A DNA stretch of 64,000 bases. It comes from Pomphorhynchus laevis (Eukaryota > Acanthocephala > Palaeacanthocephala > Echinorhynchida > Pomphorhynchidae). Shown piece after piece: positions 12,394 through 23,067 of this stretch. The notes below the pieces were generated by a model. The model made no database searches, was not told the DNA's origin, and saw nothing but the letters and a program-made list of their open reading frames with translations. The translations under genes and the position numbers were made by a program. How positions within the stretch are numbered: position 1 is the first letter of the stretch; every line of letters begins with the position of its first letter. The DNA is taken from assembly GCA_012934845.2 (NCBI GenBank), contig WNNJ02001768.1, positions 19,841-83,840 on the forward strand, in the 5' to 3' direction.

Positions 12394-14099
12394 GTAAATA
12401 TCAGAAGTTGTAAAATAAAATAAAAAATGACATGGTTTTATCTGTAAAAAGCTATTATTATAGAATCGTGACTTAGAATAAAACAAATGACATACACTTG
12501 TGTATGGATATTCTCAGTTCAATCATAATAAGACAAGAGTTCATATGAATATATCAAAATTGTTTAAATAAATCATATTTATAGAGAATTATTAAAGCTG
12601 GATCAAAGAAAATAGGATTTTTTGATATTTCGCTAACTTCTGTTATCATCTTCAGAAAATTACAGGTAATTAAGGTAATTTTCTGAAGATGCTAACAGAA
12701 GTTAGCGAAATATCAAAAAAAAATATTTTCTTCGATCCAGCTCCAATCTATTGGCCACATCATTTGTAGTTATACTATGATTGTGCAGTTAACGCTATGA
12801 TTTTTCAAATTTGAACTTATCGTTACAAAAGAAATAAGTTCATAAATTGAAGCGGTTTGGCCATCAGTTGACTCGTCAATTGAATATGTTCTCTCATGCT
12901 GGTTACATTAATAGTAATCTTCATTCCAATTCGTTATGATGGGATTGATTCATCTGCGATTTAGATTAAAAAATCGCTCAATTAATTGTAATATTTTTAA
13001 AACCCCTATTTTAAAGAAAAATCAATGAGACAAAAATATAGTAAGACGTAACATACGAATTTTATGCAAGTTGTTTTAACGTCAATATATATTTAATGAT
13101 ATTGTATTTAAACAAAGTCCTTAAACTCGTTTCACCAAACTCGTCAGATGTCAATTTATTCAGAAATAAACTCATATTAAAGTGCTCGTATAAATACATG
13201 CATAAATAGAAATTAAAAGAAGCGATTGATCTTTCTCATACAATGTGCAGAAATGTTCATTTCAAATGAAGTAATTAACTAAGATAATTTATTAATTCGT
13301 TTATGCCTCTCGGCTATGGATAAATCATCGACAAAAAATAATATAGCGTCAAGAAATACGTGTTTATATACTCGACACTAAATGTGATCATCTTAATGGG
13401 TTATTATATGTTATCAAATATATGTTTTATGTTAAAAATTTCTCAACAACAACTTTAAAGCTTTTTTATAATAGCGGAATGTAGCGCATTGTTACCAACA
13501 AGAATAAATAAAATCATTATTTGATAAAAAATACTATTATCTTTTAAGAATAATAATTGTTATATACTTTTTGATTCTGATTATTTCTCCTAAGAACTAT
13601 TCGCATTTCATACCAGAAGACTTTATCTAAAAAATACTATCGAAACAGATAAACTATATTATTTTTTGAATCAATCAAATCGAATATCCGTATTTAATAT
13701 AATTATAAAATTAAAAAAATAAATAATGATGTAGCAATTTATTGAAGCCACTTCACCTTTCGGCTTGGGTGTATAACAAGATTATAAAGGAATATAAAGT
13801 AATTACAGAAAAAATCATACGTAATCCAAATAAAACGAGCATTATTTTTCTTTCTTATTTCTTGATCTAGATAAATTTCATTGATTGGCTCAATTGATTG
13901 TGTGTGACACAGGTATGCGTCGTTAGGCGAAATAAGCATACCCCACCTCAGCGTGTCTATTGTTTTTAAAGATAAGCATAACAAATAAGCACAGGAAAAT
14001 ACATGTAAGAGTGATAAACATGCTGTTTTGCAAAAACAATTCAGGTGTGATTCTTCCTTTTTATTTGGGGTAATATCCGTCAAGTGATGCTCTTCAGTT
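12394..14099 (+). other. unc79 intron 2, left part, no recognised gene
   Basis: Apart from the foldback at 12597-12742, I recognise nothing. The minus ORF at 13739-14083 (114 codons) has no family signature. CCTTTCGGCTTGGGTGT at 13755 has a look-alike near 54815 (CCTTTCAGCTTGGGGT), suggesting a shared repeat end. Confidence 0.4.
12597..12742. repeat. Foldback (MITE-like) element
   Basis: Two arms of about 66 bp face each other around a 12-nt centre: GCTGGATCAAAG near 12597 mirrors CGATCCAGC at the right end, and the inner arms both contain CTAACTTCTGTTA or its complement. Single arms recur at 24484 and 43682 with the same downstream sequence, so this is a dispersed family. Confidence 0.8.
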
Positions 14100-14427
14100 T
14101 AAAGTGCGCTTACTTGCGAGTGGGCTACGCCAAACTGTTTGAAGAAAAGTAAAATTCTAATAGATATAAGTCTGGTAGTGACTTATACGTCACTGCCAGT
14201 CATCATCTATATACGTCTGCCAGTCCTCATCTTCATCTGTTAGTGGGAGGTATCTGGCTGGCACTGATGAGTCATTGTAATGACGAAACAGTACTTAGTA
14301 CTGTTATCGTTGTTCTTCTCCGTCTGGCTTGAATAATTAGTAACGTAATTAACGCGGAATAATGTCATGCTCTCTTGCGAAAATTCATAAAAAAGTTAGC
14401 AGATATAAATGAGACCTGCGCTGTCAT

Positions 14428-15879
14428 ATGTCAGCGCTTTTGCTAATGATTTTATTTTGTGAAGAAGTAATGCTGTTTAGTACTCTAAACATCATTACTA
14501 AAGATAATGAAGAATTAATTAATAAAGATGTGTATAAAGAACTTACTAAATTAAAGGATAACTATATAATAACAACTATTGATAAAGCTAGTAATAACTT
14601 TGTCTTCATATGCAAAAAGCTTTATTATGATATACTAATAAAAGAGGTTAATTCTAATGATTTAAATGTAAATCCAACATATGAACGTAGTGAGTTGAGT
14701 TTAGAAACAATTATTACAAGTCACTGTTCTATAATGGATAAAAAGGGTATAAAGGTTGAATTAGATAATAAAACTATACCTATATTATATTGGAATCCAA
14801 AATTACATAAAAATTCCAATAAAACCTAGGTTCATATGTAGTGCGTTTAAATGTACATTAAAATCACTTTCTGTCTATATGAATAAAATACTTAAAGTAA
14901 TTAAAGCACATTTTAAAAAATATTGCATGTAATCGAAATTAATACTTGTATAAAACACTATTTCAGTATTAATTCTACAAAAGAATTTTTAGAACAGACA
15001 AAGGGAATAAATTTTCAAAATATAAATACATACGATTTTAGTACGCTTTATACAAATCTAGATTTAGTAGATATTAAAGAAGCGTTAGTAAAATTAATTA
15101 ACCTTATATTCGGAAAAAGATATACATATATATGTTATAATAATTATAACGCATATCTAACAAAAATTAAACCATCAAATAAATATAAATATATGGATAA
15201 AATTGAATTAATAGAATCCTTAAATATTTTGATAAATCAAAATTATTTAAAAGTAGGGACATCTATATTTAGACAAGTAAAAGGTGTTCCAATGGGAGGT
15301 AATAGTAGCCCAATTATAGCTGACTTGTTTTTAAGCTTTATAGAATATGAATTTGTTCATAACTGTGTAAAAACTAAATCTAAACAATATAAATATATAA
15401 AATATATGTTTCGATACATTGATGATATATGTGTATTTAATTCTAATAATTTTTATTCAATTAGTGAGCACATTTATCCAGAAAGCCTTATTCTTAACAA
15501 AACCAATATTAATGATAAAGAAGGTGTATATCTTGATATGAACATTAAATTAACATTAACTAAAACTACTATTAATTTATATCGTAAAGATGACATATTT
15601 AAATTTACAAGAAACATATTTTTGCATGAGCATTCATGCATACCATATAATATAAAATATAATACATTAAATAATGAAATTTTAAGAATTGCAACAATAT
15701 GTAATGATATTGGCTTTCTTCAAAATCATTTAAATAATTTATTAGATACATATTTTAAACTAGGTTACTATAAAAATAACATTAAGCAGAAAATAGTAAA
15801 ATATATAAATCAACACAATAATATAAAGAATAAATTTAAACTCTTAAGTGGCAAATTTTTATGGATGGATAATAAATAA
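14428..15879 (+). pseudogene. PLE reverse transcriptase, two 1-nt frameshifts
   Basis: The N-terminal part (14428-14829) has DNYIITTIDKASNNFVFI and YWNPKLHK, as in the finger region of PLE RTs. The second part (14923-15879) has YDFSTLYTNLD (motif A), FRQVKGVPMGGNSSPIIADL (B), FRYIDDICVF (C), GVYLDMNIKL (D) and the HEHSCIPYNIKYNTLNNEIL block where PLEs have their conserved motif E. An extra T near 14813 and loss of a G near 14931 break the frame; partial copies at 16499 and 17127 keep the uninterrupted reading, so the ancestor had one ORF. The protein stops about 30 residues after the thumb and shows no GIY-YIG endonuclease. Confidence 0.85.
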
Positions 15880-15920
15880 TATACTTTGTATTAGAATAAG
15901 ATACTAGATAGTTTTATCAG

Positions 15921-16020
15921 AGGAAATACATCATTAGCATGTATTTGGCCCCGCTGATATGTTGGGTAGAGGAGTTAGGGGCCGAAACCTGATAGCATAG
16001 CAGTTCCTCCTGATGACCTC
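15921..16020 (+). ncRNA. PLE structured-RNA box, reference copy
   Basis: Lies 41 nt after the RT stop codon. AAATACAT (15924-15931) pairs with ATGTATTT (15939-15946) around CATTAGC. GGCCCC (15947-15952) pairs with GGGGCC (15978-15983). CTGATATG (15954-15961) can pair, with one mismatch, with CATAGCAG (15996-16003), which would give a nested pseudoknot. GAAACC and CCTGATGACC follow. Similar boxes occur throughout the window on both strands. Structure is inferred by eye. Confidence 0.6.
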
Positions 16021-16088
16021 TAATTCTTATTCTGATACAACCTCTGTTATTTATTAGTCAATTCATAAAAATGACGTTTATTTTAAAT

Positions 16089-16119
<31 letters not shown>

Positions 16120-16252
16120 ACTTGATTTAAATTATAGAAAATCTAAAAACAATTATTAGTATTATTATTTAATTATTAAATTTTGATTTAGCATTATTGT
16201 TTTGTTTATTTTATAATTATATAACAATACGTAGACTCAGTTAGCTGATTTA

Positions 16253-17500
16253 ACTCTCTATATATTTATATATAGATAATCAATCTATTTTTATTTTAAA
16301 AATAAGAATCAATTTTTATGAATTGACTAATAGATAATAAACTATGTATCAGAGAAAGGATTAGAGGTCTTCAGGAAGAACTGCTGTGTTATGAGTTTAG
16401 AAACAATTATTACAAGTCACTGTTCTATAATGGATAAAAAGGGTATAAAGGTTGAATTAGATAATAAAACTATACCTATATTATACTGGAATCCAAAATT
16501 ACATAAAAATCCAATAAAACCTAGGTTCATATGTAGTGCGTTTAAATGTACATTCATATGTACATCAAATATAAATAGTATTGTGAAAATAATACCAACC
16601 TTTGATGATATATTGGAAGAAATTGCTGGATGGCAATTATACTAGGTAATTGATCTTAAGGATGCTATTTGCAACTGGACATTTAAAAAAGGTGTCGATT
16701 TCTCCAAATTACCCTTGTTTCCTCACCAACTCTTCATGACTTATCTCAACGCACCTCACAAGGTAACAAAGCACAATTTGAATTAATGTGCAACCGAAGA
16801 TTGCAAAATGTAAGAGACAATTCGAGACCGTCATTCATATCTACAATAATTAACAATCGCTTAACTCAAAAAATGGATCAGGATATGACATCCTAATAAG
16901 AGTTTCGTAATAATCGGCAAGTGTGGATCATACATAAGAGAGAGGGCAGATAGATTCATGGGAAAGTGATTCACCGAAGCGGTATAAAAAGGCACTCCAG
17001 AATTATGATCAATTTCTCGTAGAGAGACGAGATGTGGTATTTGCCAAGCAAACGAGTATAGCGCAATAAAGGAACAACGATTAAACACTATGGGATCATC
17101 AAATCAAGGATCCGCTCAAATCAAGGTTCATATGTAGTGCGTTTAAATGTACATTAAAACCACTTTCTGTTTATATGAATAAAATACTTAAAGTAATTAA
17201 AGCACGCTTTAAAAAATATTGCAAGGTAATCGAAATTAATACTGGTATAAAACACTATTTCAGTATTAATTCTACAAAAGAATTTTTAGAACAAACAAAA
17301 GGAATAAATTTTCGTACGATTTTAACTTGATTTAAATTATAGAAAATCTAAAAATGATTATTAATTTTATTATTTAATTATTAAATTTTGATTTAGCATT
17401 ATTATGTTTTGTTTATTTTATAATTATATTAAATACGTATACTCAGTTAGATAAAATAACTAACTAATAAATAACAATACGTAGACTCAGTTAGCTGATT
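16253..17500 (+). mobile_element. Rearranged PLE fragments
   Basis: 16320-16390 is a minus-strand partial box. 16391-16645 repeats the RT segment around SLETIITSHCSIMD and YWNPKLHKNPIKPRFIC in the unbroken frame. 16646-17100 is a more G+C-balanced stretch that I do not recognise. 17127-17320 repeats the RT up to FLEQTKGI, then jumps to the 3' spacer. Two end motifs lie at 17435 and 17481. This is a mosaic of at least three PLE copies. Confidence 0.65.
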
Positions 17501-17979
17501 TTATCTATGAGGTTACTAGAGTTGTTATAGCAACTCAAACACATGACTCGTGTCTTTGCAATATGTCAGTTATCCTCTGCATTCGGTAGTGGGAGGGATC
17601 TGGCATTGATCTGGCACTCTCTTGAGAAAATTCATAAATGTTTCATGCAAAAAAAAGGCAAATATTTAGTTATAAATATTTATATTTATTAAATATAAAA
17701 GCAAATAACAATATTTAAACTATTAGCGAGAGGGCTACGCCAAACTGCTTGAAGAAAAGTAGGAGTCTGATAGATATTCTGATCAAGTCTATTCACTTAG
17801 ATTTTTAAGAAAACCATCAGTCAAAGAATGATTCATATCTTTCTGCAATGAAATTGATAAGCAAGATAGCTTTGTAGAACTTGAACAGCCTTAGATGAAG
17901 TTTTTTGGAGATAAGCCTACCAACCTTTTTATTAATCTTGACAATCACTTATCTAACTAGTAAAATTTTCTGAAGTCAA
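17500..17979. mobile_element. PLE leader-like fragment and unassigned sequence
   Basis: GTAGTGGGAGGGATCTGGC (17587), the CTCTTG-GAAAATTCATAAA stretch and GAGGGCTACGCCAAACTG (17729) match the leader of the PLE at 14100-14430 in shuffled order. The rest to 17979 has no recognisable feature. Confidence 0.5.
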
Positions 17980-18420
17980 GTCTACCTAGATACAACCTAG
18001 TCCGTATTGTAGTCTTGGAAGCAGCATTATATAAAAATATCGTAACCCAGCCTCAAAAGATAATTTACTTAGTTCGGACATAACAGAGGATGCCTTCACA
18101 ATTTTATTACATTTAAGTTCTAAATGTTGAGAGAAAGACCATCTAGACGTGAGTAACATTTCGAGATACATATACTTCGATTCAAAATCAATGGGGACGT
18201 CTTGATAGCATAGAATGTCAGATTAACGTAGTCGACCTCCTCTACGAAACTTAATTACATTTGACTTTTCACGGTTCACTTTAATATGATTAGTAAAACA
18301 GAACGATGAGAGCAAGTTTAAAGCTACTTGGGCATTGGAAATAGATTTGGAGATAATAGAAAGATCGCGGAAAATGTGATCTCTACATAAGCTCTAGCTA
18401 GTTTAATGTTTTTACAAAGA
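17980..18420 (-). mobile_element. LINE fragment, minus strand (post-RT region)
   Basis: On the minus strand, SRWSFSQHLELKCNKIV (within 18171-17986) fits the region after the RT palm of Jockey/R1-type LINEs. 18250-18375 repeats the segment at 19355-19475 (shared TTGACTTTTCACGGTTCACT), so two copies of the same LINE flank the PLE piece between them. Confidence 0.6.
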
Positions 18421-19130
18421 ATTCACAAACCGGTATTGACTTTTAGACCGATTATAAAGTCGTATCGATCATTTAATCATATACTAGCAAAGTGGATAAA
18501 TAAAATCAAGGAACATTATGTCAACATCTCATTCGTATATCAAAGATTACCCAAAATTTGCAAGAGTAATAAGAGGATTCAATAATCCTAATTATCAATT
18601 TGTGACTGTTGACGTATGTGAGTTGTTTACTAATGTGCCATTGGGAACGGTAACTATGTTAGCAGCTGATATATTGAGTATAGATTGTTCAACACCTATT
18701 CTATCTGCTATGGAATGGTCAACACTAATAAAGTTGTGCACACAAAACCTGCTTTACATTTGAAGATAATATTTATGACAAAGTGAATTGAGTAGCTATG
18801 GGCTCTCTACTTGGTCCAGTATTAGCTGACCTTTAGATGACGAAGTGGGAGAAGGATATATTTGAATACCTACCGCATTTAGTAAAATAGTGGATATACG
18901 TCTATGACGTATTTTGTACCTTTGACGAAAAGCAGAAACTAAAAACGATACAAAACAAACTTAACACTAAGGATCCGGCGATTCATTGGAAAGCGACAAT
19001 ATAGGAGAATAAAAATATCTCATTTCTAGATGCTCTTGTTCTACATCATAATAGAATGCAAGCAACTATACACAGAAACCCGGGTATATCGTGGTGTACT
19101 ACTTAAATTTTGATCAACTATTGATACGAC
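18420..19130 (+). mobile_element. Second PLE lineage, decayed RT
   Basis: HKPVLTFRPIIKSYRSFNH, FVTVDVCELFTNVPLGTV (motif A), VAMGSLLGPVLADL (B), WIYVYDVFCTF (C) and NISFLDALVLHHN (D) are in order on the plus strand with several stops. These motifs are closer to classic Penelope than the RT at 14.4 kb, so a separate lineage. A partial second copy of 18465-18660 lies at 19187-19345. Confidence 0.75.
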
Positions 19131-19186
19131 GCTATAATCGATCTAAATGCCAATACCGGTTGGTGGATTTTCGGTTGTATGATCAT

Positions 19187-19345
19187 TTATTTATATACTA
19201 GCAAAGTGGATAAATAAAAACATAAGGAACATTATGTCAACATCTCAATCGTATATCAAAGATTGTTCACCATATGCATGAGTAATAAGAGGATTCAATA
19301 ATCCTAATTATCAATTTGTTGACGAATGTGAACTGTTTACTAATG
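19187..19345 (+). repeat. Partial duplicate of the PLE fragment
   Basis: ATACTAGCAAAGTGGATAAA and TAAGAGGATTCAATAATCCT repeat the sequence near 18480-18600. It ends at TTTACTAATGTACCA, the motif A region, where LINE sequence takes over. Confidence 0.75.
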
Positions 19346-19349
19346 TACC

Positions 19350-20230
19350 ACTGAATTACATTTGACTTTTCACGGTTCACTCTAATACGATTAGTAAAAC
19401 AGAACGATGAGAGTGAGTTTAAAGCTACTTGGACATTGGAAATAGATTTGAAGATAATACCAAGATCGTCTGCATATAATTCACATGAAATGTATAAAAG
19501 ATTGTGACTTATACTGTTAAGAAAATCAGCAATGAATAAACTGAATAATAAGGGACTTAGAGGGTCGCAATTAAGGAGCACACGATTTGCGAGACACCTT
19601 ATCGAATAATTTATGCCGTCAAAAATGCGAAGAGCGTTTAGTTGCAAAATAGAATATAATAAATAAAGAATAGAACCATCTAAAACTACATTATGCGCCA
19701 ATTTTTCTAAGAGAAGTATTAACTGAATCGATAGCTATTTGAAAATCAATAAAAATAACATAGATCGATGTTGTGGAAATGCGTCCATTAAAGATCGTCT
19801 AACAGTGTTTATTGCATCTGTTGTTGATCTATTAGATCGAAAACGATACTGCTCTACTGGGAAAGGGTCATGACAATGTTGAATTATACTGGAAGCAATA
19901 ACGTCTGATAAAAATTTATATGGAAATGATTCAAAAGTGCAATTCCACGATAGGAGCTTTCTGATTCTGAGTTGACTTTGCTTTTATAAAGTACTTTGAT
20001 AATATCATATCTCTAAACATATGGGAATGGAGAAATAATTTAAATTTAAACATAGAAATAAAGGTAATTAGATAAGTATATTTAAAAATAACAAAACAGT
20101 AGAGAGATTGTTTAATTTGCTGGACACAAAGAACACCAGACCCCGCAGCTTAACGAGGATCCATATTACGAAGAGCTATTGACAGGTCATTAACGGAGAA
20201 TAACTTGTTTAGCGAATCAACGTTTAGCGA
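19350..20230 (-). mobile_element. Jockey/R1-like LINE RT fragment, minus strand
   Basis: The minus ORF 19701-19267 contains CDPLSPLLFSLFIADFLN (motif B), CELYADDLGIIF (C) and NRIRVNREKSNVI. Upstream on that strand (to about 20230), stop-containing sequence has the motif A region near 19750. Interrupted from its 3' part by the PLE block at 18.4-19.3 kb. Confidence 0.75.
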
Positions 20231-20329
20231 TACAAATGAATTAATTTGTAATGCAAATAATAATTTTTAACCAATATTTATTTATTATTTATATATTATT
20301 TAGATAAGTAATTCTAAATTATTGTTATA

Positions 20330-21010
20330 AGATTTTTTATAATTTAAATCAAATTAAAATAAAAAATTGAAATTTAAAATAAACGTCATTTTTATGAATT
20401 GACTAATAAATAACAGACGTTGTATCAGAATAAGAATTAGAGGTCATATGGAGGAACTGCTATGCTATCAGGTTTCGGCCCCTAATTCCTCTACCCAACA
20501 TAGCAGCGGAGCCAAACACGCGCTAATGACGTATTTCCTCTGATAAAATTATATATAAATATATAATTTTATATAATTATATATAAAATTTACACAAAAA
20601 TTCGAAAAATAAAAATTAGAAATTTTAAATCTTTTGTATTTTGTAAAGATCAGATCAGGTAACTGAGTCTACATATAGTTAATTAGTTATAAATTAAACA
20701 TAATAATAAATAGTGATGCCATTTTTTTATGAGTCGACTAATAAATGATTGACGATTTATCAAAATGATTGTTAGAGGTAAATCTGATAAAATTTGATTA
20801 TTTCGTGTATCTTATTCTAATACAATGTATATTATTTATAATCCATCCATAAACATTTTCCGCAAATGATTTTAAATTTATTTTTAATAATAAGTGTTAA
20901 TCATGTATTTTACTATTTTCTATTTGATGATATTTTTATAGTAACCTAGTTTAAAATATGCATTTATTAAATTATTTTAATAAATTAGAGCAAAGCATAT
21001 ATTATTACAA
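20330..21010 (-). mobile_element. Two overlapping PLE remnants, minus strand
   Basis: 20440-20541 is a well-kept box. 20585-20672 repeats the A+T-rich segment also found at 22510-22600 and ends in the motif GTAACTGAGTCTAC. 20700-20860 is a decayed second box region, and 20860-21010 is a decayed RT C-terminus on the minus strand with GTAACCTAGTTTAAAATATG as in the 39-kb copies. Confidence 0.65.
20440..20541 (-). ncRNA. PLE structured-RNA box, minus strand
   Basis: On the minus strand AAATACGT pairs with GCGTGTTT, GGCTCC with GGGGCC, and CTGCTATG perfectly with CATAGCAG. This copy supports the third, pseudoknot-forming stem without a mismatch. Confidence 0.5.
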
Positions 21011-21014
21011 ATTG

Positions 21015-21290
21015 TGAAAAGTGATGCCCGATAATTTGAACACACTCTCCGGTCACGTTTCTTAAATATATGTACCATTACCCCAGTTCGCCACTTACTA
21101 GGAACCTTGCCCGAGTTCAATTCAACGTTTAAGATCCATGCTAGCTACTTCATGCCAACAACGTCGAGAGCATTTAAAGTTTCAGGTTAAATTTCGTCTA
21201 CTCCAGAAGACTTGACATTACGAAGTTTTTTAACGACACCAATGACCTCTTCCGAAGAGATGAGCTCTTCCGTTGGTTCTTAAGGCTCTG
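21015..21290 (-). mobile_element. LINE RT N-terminal fragment, minus strand
   Basis: Minus-strand reading gives EVIGVVKKLRNVKSSGVDEI, then PETLNALDVVGM, NSGKVPSKWRTGVMVHIF and KKRDRRVCSNY, the start of a LINE RT with the CSNYRGI-type motif. Stops are present and both sides are cut. Confidence 0.75.
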
Positions 21291-21697
21291 CTATTAACAT
21301 AATTTCTATTGATTAATTCTGATTGGAAAAAGGGTAATATTTATACAAATTTATAAATCAACTTTTATACAATCGATATTTTATATCCATTGATATATAA
21401 TATGCTTCCTATGATTATTTATTTATAACACCATCTAATAAAGATATTAAAGCATGATATACAAACTACGATCAACTCGAGTAATTTACACCAATCAAAT
21501 CAGCTAAGTCTACGTATTTAATATAATTATAATTATATTTTACAATTTATATCAATTCAGTTGCTTACATAATTGTTTTCTGTTTACCCAATAATCTTAA
21601 TTTGCAGTGAATTGTCATCTATTTTATTTGCCAAAATTTTATGAATGAAATACCTAAACAAATAAACAAATTTCGTGTAATTATTTGTTAAATTTAG

Positions 21698-21852
21698 AAT
21701 TTTAAAAGAATGCCAAATATTACAAGATAGTTTAAACAATGATACGTTTAGTTTCATCCCTAAACATCCACCTGGTCTTGGTTATATCGATCTATACGAA
21801 GCTCTGATAGATTCAATGAATATTTTACCATTACTGCAAAGTAATTCTCAAG
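21698..21852 (+). CDS. unc79: unc79 coding exon 3
   Basis: Acceptor TAAATTTAG, donor GTATGA; starts with the base completing Arg and ends with G, completed by CA at 25531. Key segments are ILKECQILQD and GYIDLYEALIDSMNILPLLQ, matching the human block LDYQGLYVTLVTLLDLVPLL. No stops. An inner AG at 21747 is a possible alternative acceptor. Confidence 0.82.
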
Positions 21853-22500
21853 GTATGATAGTGCACATATATTCAAATATATAGCGATCCAAATATATTC
21901 AAATATAAATTTGCTAAAAGCAAAGTTTACAGATATTATTATAAAATAATATTTAAATTGTATATTGTTATGAAAACATTATCATAAATTAATAAATCAT
22001 AAATAACAATATTAAATTACAATATTAAATCATAAATTACAATATTAAAATAAGGAAATTTCGATCATTGACCTTATTGTGTGAAGAATGTTAATGTGAT
22101 ATACATGCAAATTGGATAATTTGAACCAAATATTTCATTGCTAATTTTATAGATAAAGTATAATTATAATTATAAAATTATAATTATAATTTTATAATTA
22201 CTTTTCTTTATCGAAAATCAGTGATATTTTGTTTGAAGACACTAGAACGAATTGTACATATTTGAACGTAATCGATTTTTAATACAAATGACTGTTCGGT
22301 GATCAATGAGGTTAAGTCGTACACAAAACGTTATCATTATACCATGATATAACTATTTTTAATGTAATTAAAAACACCATTTTATTACTTTAGTCATGTC
22401 TTTTAAGTAAATCTGATATTAGACAGTATGTCAATATATATAACGTACTTGGTAACTAAAAAATTAATTTATACATCGATATAATAATTTATTGATGAAA
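21853..22500 (+). other. unc79 intron 3, left part, nothing recognised
   Basis: A+T-rich, with ATTATAATTATAATT-type self-complementary runs near 22160-22200. I see no gene or element. Confidence 0.4.
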
Positions 22501-22509
22501 TTTAATTGT

Positions 22510-22795
22510 TTGAATAATAAAATTTACACAAAAATTCGAAAAATAAAAATTAGAAATTTTAAATCTTTTGTATTTTATAAAGATCAGATCAAGTAACTGA
22601 GTCTACGTATATTTAATTAGGTTTAAATTAAACATAATGATAAATAAAACTAAAATAATAAATAATTGTTAAATGATTTTAATGATGCCATTAATTAATA
22701 TTAATTAATTTTTATGAATCGACTAATAAATGATTGACAATTTAGCAGAATGATGATTAGAGGTCATCAAAAAAACTGCTATGTAATTAGATTTA
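22510..22795 (-). mobile_element. PLE remnant split by the mariner-type insertion
   Basis: 22510-22605 matches the 20585-20672 segment and end motif. 22715-22793 continues into the box (AGAGGTCATCA, ACTGCTATG). Box similarity stops at TTTA, 22792-22795, exactly where the mariner-type element begins, so the PLE copy is the older insertion. Confidence 0.7.
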
Positions 22796-23039
22796 CAGAG
22801 TATTTCATTATTATAGACCCCTATTTGCATTATTATAGACCCCTTTTTGCATTATTATAGACCCCTTTTTGCATTATTATAGACCCCTATTTATATTATT
22901 ATAGACCCCTATTTGCATTATTATAGACCCCTATTTGCATTATTATAGACCCCTATTTGCATTATTATAGACCCCTATTTGCATTATTATAGACCCCTAT
23001 TTGCATTATTATAGACCCCTCCTTCATGTTGCTTTGGTT
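22796..23039. repeat. Left terminal inverted repeat (ten 22-bp units)
   Basis: Starts CAGAGTATTTC, then about ten copies of ATTATTATAGACCCC plus TATTTGC or TTTTTGC, ending in the unique inner part CCTTCATGTTGCTTTGGTT. Units differ by a few bases (one has TTATATT in place of TTGCATT). Confidence 0.93.
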
Positions 23040-23067
23040 TATATTTAAATAAAAATTTTACCCAAGA

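Larger units (their letters stand above)
14100..16252 (+). mobile_element. Penelope-like element, most complete copy
   Basis: From 5' to 3' it shows a non-coding leader (14100-14427; parts such as GGGCTACGCCAAACTG and TTAGTGGGAGG recur at 17585-17760), one RT reading frame (14428-15879), the structured box (15921-16020), an A+T-rich spacer, and the end motif TACGTAGACTCAGTTAGCTG near 16230. The same order appears in several truncated copies in the window, which defines the family. No terminal repeats or target duplication were resolved. Confidence 0.7.

Noticed and set aside
7653-14083. Short ORFs in A+T-rich sequence (7653, 11221, 13739)
   Set aside because: No motifs and composition like the surroundings; not called as genes.
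15978-15983. Telomere-like TTAGGG in the PLE box (GTTAGGGGCC)
   Set aside because: A single occurrence inside a paired stem that varies between copies; no tandem telomeric repeat.
15984-16020. Hammerhead ribozyme in the PLE box (GAAAC and CTGATGA are both present, and some PLEs are known to carry hammerheads)
   Set aside because: The two core blocks come in the wrong order for a type I or III motif, the base pair next to the core would be C-C in the type II order, and no proper cleavage triplet joins the stems.
22807-23020. CRISPR-like array
   Set aside because: The 22-bp units are contiguous with no spacers, are mirrored at 24.2-24.4 kb, and flank a transposase.
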